Shown one piece after another: positions 58,142 through 64,000 of a DNA stretch of 64,000 nt. A program made the translations under genes and the position numbers. A model generated the notes under the pieces. It had not been told where the DNA came from and did no database searches. It saw only the letters and a program-made list of their open reading frames with translations. This DNA comes from Voacanga thouarsii (taxonomy: Eukaryota > Streptophyta > Magnoliopsida > Gentianales > Apocynaceae). Location of the stretch: NCBI GenBank assembly GCA_026120185.1, contig JANUWF010001220.1, positions 62,001 to 126,000 of the forward strand, read 5' to 3'. How positions within the stretch are numbered: the stretch's first letter is position 1; every line of letters begins with the position of its first letter.

Positions 58142-61100
58142 TTAAGGAACCAGGTCAACATTGTTCTTTTTTTGGTCAGTTCCAATTGATATAACGTTTG
58201 CCATATTTACCAGGATGTTCTGGACAACTATTTCAGCATCTTCTAGGGAAGTAGTATTTATTTTTAACCTCGCAGTTGGTCTAGCAGTGTTTTGGGAAGT
58301 GCTTGGTAGCTCAAGAACTGATGGAGAGGGATACATGGTCGCTATGGGTAATGCTTCCACAGGAACAACTACAAACGAATTAGCCAACTAGATATTTAGA
58401 GAGGTAGTTGATCCACACCTTGAAGAAATAATCGGGACCAAAGTGGTGGTGGTAGTGACTGAAGAAGGTTGCATAGAGCAAGAGATAAAACTGTTGTTTC
58501 TACCTGCAGACTTTCAGGAGTTTGTTCAGACAACATAAGCAAAGTTGTCACTTGTTCATGGATTTATTTCCAATCTACAACAATTTTACCCAATTCCTAT
58601 TCTACCATACTCTTGTCTATCAACAATCGATGCTTTTGATTGTCCAAGTTGATTATTTTTCCATTTATCTTTTGGGCGTCAACAAACAGCTAAGCAATTA
58701 CCTGTTCCAAGTACCTCTTTCTCTTTTGATCTTGTTTTATAGAATCCTCCACAGCAAATAAGCCAACTTGAAGCTTGGCTATTTCACTACGAAGGAAAGC
58801 AGTGTGGTCGGGGTTTCTATTCAAATTCTCAATTAAAGTATCAAGTTCTGAAGAGGCTTTGTGGATAGAACTTGATCTTGGGCCATCAGATGGGTTAGCT
58901 CGTCCAATTGAGTGATTGATTGAGATAATTGAGCCTTAAAATAGGAATCTTTAAATGCTAACATACTTATATACATGTTCAAATTTTCTAGACAAGAGGC
59001 CACAACCGTCAGTACCACATTTTGGTCCTTCACCCGAGTCAACATATTACTACCCTCCATTAATTGGCCTTAGATCTGGTTGTCTAAAGGGAATGGCTCT
59101 AATAGTTTGCTGACTAAGAATTCTATGTGCTGACCAGGAGATTATGGTGCAGGCTTCTAAGGAGGTGAATAGAAGAAGGCTTCCAACTCTACTTTAGACA
59201 ATTGTGAGAAAAACGGCTCTGGAGAAGTGGCTTGCTTGATCACAGTTGATTTGAAGGACTTCTCTTTAGATGGGTTTTTCTTATTAGGTTTGCCAATTTC
59301 ACTTTATTTTGATTTCTTTGTCTAAAACAAGTTACGGCAAGGAATTAGTATGGAGCAATATACACATAACAGCTAAGAATGCTTCCAATGCCTTAGGTGA
59401 AGATGGAGAGCTGGGTAGATTCTGTTTGGATCGCCTGGGTGCACTTTTAATGTCTGGGAAATCATCCAAATGAATTACGTCAACTGACCTACCAACTACA
59501 AGATGCAAGACATTTTGGTTAACATTGAATTAATGAAATTGAATTATTATGTAAACAAGTACCAACATTGGCCTTAGGTCGCGATTTTTACGATAATTCA
59601 TTTTCAACAGATCCAATAATTTTGCATTCGCCTTCTTCACTGGCCAATTCTCCAAATTTTAACAGGAATGTGTCAAGGGCAACCGGAAATAGAGCTGAGT
59701 TATTTTTTCCTACCAAAGGGAAAACCCTTCAATAATTTTGGTACAGGGGTGGAATGCTTGAAAAAAGAATTTATCTAGCCATTTCTGAGTTCAGCTAATT
59801 GTTAAGGCCAACTGAGTATCAGAAAAATACAGTCGATTTGCAAAAGTAGTCTCATGTTGAGGGTCAGCTGGTATGTCTTAGGCCAGGCCGAATTGATGAG
59901 CAAAACAGTAGGGGCTATATGGTTCTGAAGACACTTTGATCTAGTGAGCCGCAGGACAAGTTCCACTCAAAAATTCTCGAGCCACTAATATGGCACCCCA
60001 TGCTTTCTATAGCACTTTATAGTTGCTGCTGATCGTCAGTAATCTTACCCAGTTTGGACCATATAATCTTGAACTATAGGGTGCCAGTAGATTGGCTGAC
60101 CAGGCTCTTGTGCAATATAAAAAAGATGCAAGTTCACTTGCTTTGGCCATTTTGGTTTTCCTTCTACGATCACATGGCCAGGAATAGTGCAAAGAACGTA
60201 GCCAGTCACTATCCCTGGGGTATAACTCTGGCCACCTCATCCAGCTTGTTCAGACTGAATTCAGGAAGGTACTGATAGAGCCACAATGGGACAATCCACA
60301 ATGGCCCAATGAGTGGGAACATTTTCTCACCTTCAAATACATTTTCATATAACAAGAATAAAGAATGGTAGATGGAAGATACCAGTTATACAACTAGATA
60401 ACAACAAAAAAACTTAATAAGAGAATTCTAGAACAAGCCCAAGAGAAGCTGTGCAGATAACACATTTATAGACGCAACATAAAAGAAAAGCAGCATGTTC
60501 ATCTTCAGTCACTGTCCTGGTCTTCCTATTAGATTTAACAAATTAATTTTCTATAAACTGCAACATCTTTATGGTTAATGTTGTAATCAAGAACTAGGGT
60601 GGCACCGTAGTTAGGTGTTTCTTTAACATCGAGGGGTAGGCCAAGTATATTATATTGTAGAGATGTCCAAAAGGATGGGAATTACCATTTCACAAGGGAA
60701 CATGAAGCCGTTAACTATAAGGGACTAGAATAGAAGCATAGCCCTTAACAGGGGACGATCAGGACGATGGCCAAAGGTAGATATATGGATCGCATAAACA
60801 TACCCCATTCTTTCAATTAATGCCCAAAAGAGGCAAAACCCCTCTTCAACCAGCCAATGAATTCATCTAGCTCATATGGCCAACTTCTAAATTTAGGCGG
60901 CCAGATGTTTGAGTTCCACATACGTTTATTGAATAGTAAATCAAAACCTTCAGGTTTTATAAACTCCAACCAGTTCACTGAATAGACATTTTGAGATGAA
61001 GTAAGCCCTAATTTGCACAGTTTGCAAGCTCCAAAAAGGATATCATGGTGCGTTGGTCAGATGAAATTTCTAAGGATTCTTCCAGGAGCTATTGTGTGAC

Positions 61101-61358
61101 CGAGTTATAAGAGGAGTCAGTGCTACAAGACAATTTGTGATAGGAAGGAAAAATCGCTTTAAGGGTTTTTTAAGTGGTTGGGGCTCTTTGTAGAAGAAAG
61201 AAGATGTGATTAAGAGATAAAGTTAGTGTTTTTATTCTTTTAAAATTCAAACAAGCAGAAGAAAAGAGTCAGAGTCGTAGTCGATTGAAGAAATAGTCAT
61301 CATTGAACTCAAATTCCAAGGATGGCAGTGCAGAAGTCAAAGAGATTTTTTGTTCCAT
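58142..61358 (-). pseudogene. Antisense Tat frame with plant-mobile-domain-like region, decayed
   Basis: Lies between integrase and the 3' LTR on the opposite strand, where several Tat-group elements carry an extra antisense gene. It starts MEQKISLTSALPSLEFEFND at 61358, just inside the polypurine tract. Readable pieces: SDQRTMISFLELANC, VYSVNWLEFIKPEGFDLL and KFRSWPYELDEFIGWLKRGF (about 60985-60845), then PLIGPLWIVPLWLYQYLPEF (about 60325-60265), which has the GPLWxxxLWLY pattern of plant mobile domain proteins. The C-terminal half is SPEPFFSQLSKVELEAFF (about 59220), then a possible coiled coil (59060-58833) and a final P/S/T-rich part ending at TAA (58142). Many stops. Function in the element is unknown. 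Confidence 0.65.
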
Positions 61359-61381
61359 GGTCCTGGCTGAGTCCTAAGGAT

Positions 61382-61398
61382 AAAAAAAGGGGGCAAAG
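61382..61398 (+). other. Tat polypurine tract
   Basis: AAAAAAAGGGGGCAAAG immediately before the 3' LTR, the plus-strand primer position. Confidence 0.8.
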
Positions 61399-62117
61399 TG
61401 TTGGTAGACAAAAAGGTTAGGGAATGGCTGGACAACTGATTGGTGGAAAGTTTGAAGAATGGTTAGATCACTCGACCAACCGATCTAGGGTCAGTTTAAC
61501 TGGATGACAAGACCATTTGTGTTGCATCAACTAGACCGACTGGATGATGAGCTCTAGACATTTTAGGAATTTGAATCTAAAAGGATATGGCCAAAAAATC
61601 AACGATATAAGTAGGATTTTTGACTTAGTCACCTTGTTCTTCTCCACTACTATCATTAACGTTGAGGGAAAATCATGGAGAGGAAAAGCTTAAAATGGTG
61701 AACATGGAGGTAAGAAGTCATTAAATATAGCCAAAAGATGAAAGAAAAAGGAGACAAAGATAGAGAAGAACGCAGACAAGGACATCAAAAGTATTCTCAA
61801 GCAAATTTCCTTATTTTACTGTCTTTCTAGAGCTTTTCTAGCTTAAATTTATTTTGCTTTCAGTCACTTAATTTATGTTCTATTACTTCACAACAGTTTC
61901 CTCAGTGTTTGAGAAAAATTTGCTTGTACTTTCGAAATGATTCACGTCTGAAAGCTATAAAAGATTTCTTTTAGTTTCATTCCCTGAGTTTTATTCATCA
62001 TTATGATAAAGAGGTTTATTGAGAGTTAGCCAATCTAAACTAATGTTTTGGACTTTGTTTTGCCAAACAACACACATTTTAGCTGATCGAACGATTGGGA
62101 TTTTTGGATGACCAACA
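61399..62117 (+). repeat. Tat 3' LTR
   Basis: 719 bp, TGTTGG...CCAACA, uninterrupted, followed by AATAT. Contains a short internal duplication (AGACAAAGATAGAGAAGAAC region, 61753-61790) that is absent in the 5' LTR. Confidence 0.92.
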
Positions 62118-62366
62118 AATATAAAAGAATATTAATAATTAGAAGAGTATTTAACATATTCAAACTTCAAATTTAAGTAACTTTCAATTCACTTAAAATT
62201 TATATCAGTGTTTTAGTACGTCTAATTAATTAAGTAATAATAAAAATTTGTTATCAAATGTACTTAATTAATTAAATACTTAATATTATATATTATTAAA
62301 TGTACTTACTGAAATAATATTCAATTAATTAATTTTAATTGTTTAATTATGTTGCTAAATAGGCCC
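62118..62366. repeat. Right half of the MITE-like element
   Basis: Includes one AATAT copy and ends TTGCTAAATAGGCCC. See the left half at 13199-13376. Confidence 0.35.
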
Positions 62367-63500
<1,134 letters not shown>

Positions 63501-63509
63501 TTAATTTTT

Positions 63510-64000
63510 GCTGTATAAATCGGCAAAATCCACAGGTCTTCCCCTCTTGGTGAAGGTTGCCTCCATTTTTTTGGACCCATTTGCAAACTCCATTTCACGT
63601 CCCGATTGGAATTACGTTTCGAGCTTTGGGGTTACTGATAAGAATGCCCATTTTGGGGCCCAAACGCATCAATGAACTCACCCACTGCAAGTTGTCCTCA
63701 AATGGCCTAAACGCATTTTAATTTTAATAATACGTTATCACTAAATATGGACCATTCTCAAAATGCATCCTATTTGAATTCTTCTTCCCCAACTCGAACT
63801 CCTCTGGCGCTGCAAATCCTTCTCCGATCCATCACCTCCTTTGCTGGCCATTTTCTTTCCGCCATTGCAAGCCCTTCAGCCATCTTTCTAACCACTTTTA
63901 GGTTGTATTTTTCATCATCTTCGAGTCCTCATCTCTCTTCTGTGATTTTTTTTTTTTTTTTTGTTTGGGGGGGGGGGAATTTAGGATTTCAATTGTCACT
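63510..64000 (+). promoter_or_regulatory. Possible promoter and 5' leader of a gene beyond the window
   Basis: TATAAAT at 63514-63520 is followed by CT-rich, less AT-rich sequence (63535-63615 and 63775-63945) with the look of a plant 5' untranslated or first-exon region (TTCTTCCCCAACTCGAACTC). No long open frame is visible and no product can be assigned. A T16 and G9 run lies at 63948-63979. Confidence 0.3.

Larger units (their letters stand above)
13377..62117 (+). mobile_element. Tat-lineage Ty3/Gypsy retrotransposon, host of the whole nest
   Basis: Both ends are flanked by AATAT (13372-13376 and 62118-62122). The 3' LTR (61399-62117) begins TGTTGG and ends CCAACA. The 5' LTR (13377-13829 plus 19863-20096) aligns with it once an insertion is removed. 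Between them lie a degenerate primer site, gag, protease, RT/RNase H, integrase, a long antisense frame and a polypurine tract before the 3' LTR. The WALNATGKIYLPSSRGH integrase block, the primer site and the antisense frame downstream of integrase point to the Tat/Ogre group. The 48.7-kb span is mostly other elements. It is the oldest layer and every frame in it is broken. Confidence 0.9.

Overview
This window is repeat-dominated nuclear DNA from a flowering plant, most likely a eudicot. The basis is an AT-rich composition, a Stowaway MITE and plant-specific transposon lineages: En/Spm CACTA, Tnt1-like Copia, and Tat-, Athila- and Tekay-like Gypsy. I found no intact host gene. The only host-derived coding sequence I can name is a decayed laccase 3' fragment on the minus strand, carried inside a transposon insertion. 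A promoter-like stretch at the far right (about 63.5-64.0 kb) may lead into a gene beyond the window. Every element reading frame long enough to judge carries stops or frameshifts.

Region 1, 1-10455: the right part of a large CACTA element whose left end lies outside the window. It holds a decayed TNP2-type transposase, a decayed second gene with a Transposase_24-type domain, a 1.1-kb array of subterminal hairpin repeats, and the CACTATAGGAAAT terminus. A Stowaway MITE sits inside it. A roughly 330-bp block is repeated directly on both sides of the TNP2 gene. The CACTA element lies in an older Gypsy gag gene, the remainder of which runs on the minus strand from 11690 to 10459.

Region 2, 13377-62117: one 48.7-kb nest. 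The outer element is a Tat-lineage Gypsy retrotransposon with LTRs and a 5-bp AATAT target duplication at both ends. Its 5' LTR is split by a Tekay-like solo LTR (13830-19857, TSD CATTT), which is itself split by a Copia solo LTR (16892-18717, TSD GACAC). Its pol gene is split between RNase H and integrase by 32 kb. That stretch contains minus-strand Athila-like material, a truncated Copia element (Copia-2, about 26421-50097), a CACTA-ended insertion inside Copia-2 that carries the laccase fragment, and a complete Copia-1 element (30898-40716, TSD TCTCC, two 2045-bp LTRs). A second Tekay-like solo LTR (44272-47631, TSD GGATA) cuts Copia-2 integrase. An Athila-like solo LTR (52710-54249, TSD GTAGT) cuts the Athila pol gene. 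Downstream of its integrase the Tat element carries a long antisense reading frame that resembles the plant mobile domain.

Region 3, 62118-64000: one half of a short inverted-repeat element that the Tat element appears to have split, AT-rich spacer, a long (TA)n(GA)n microsatellite, and the possible promoter.

The nesting gives relative ages: Tat first, then Athila-like and Copia-2, then the CACTA-ended insert and the solo LTRs, with Copia-1 among the youngest. The two Copia-1 LTRs differ at both ends but are identical over a 795-bp central tract that includes their likely promoter.
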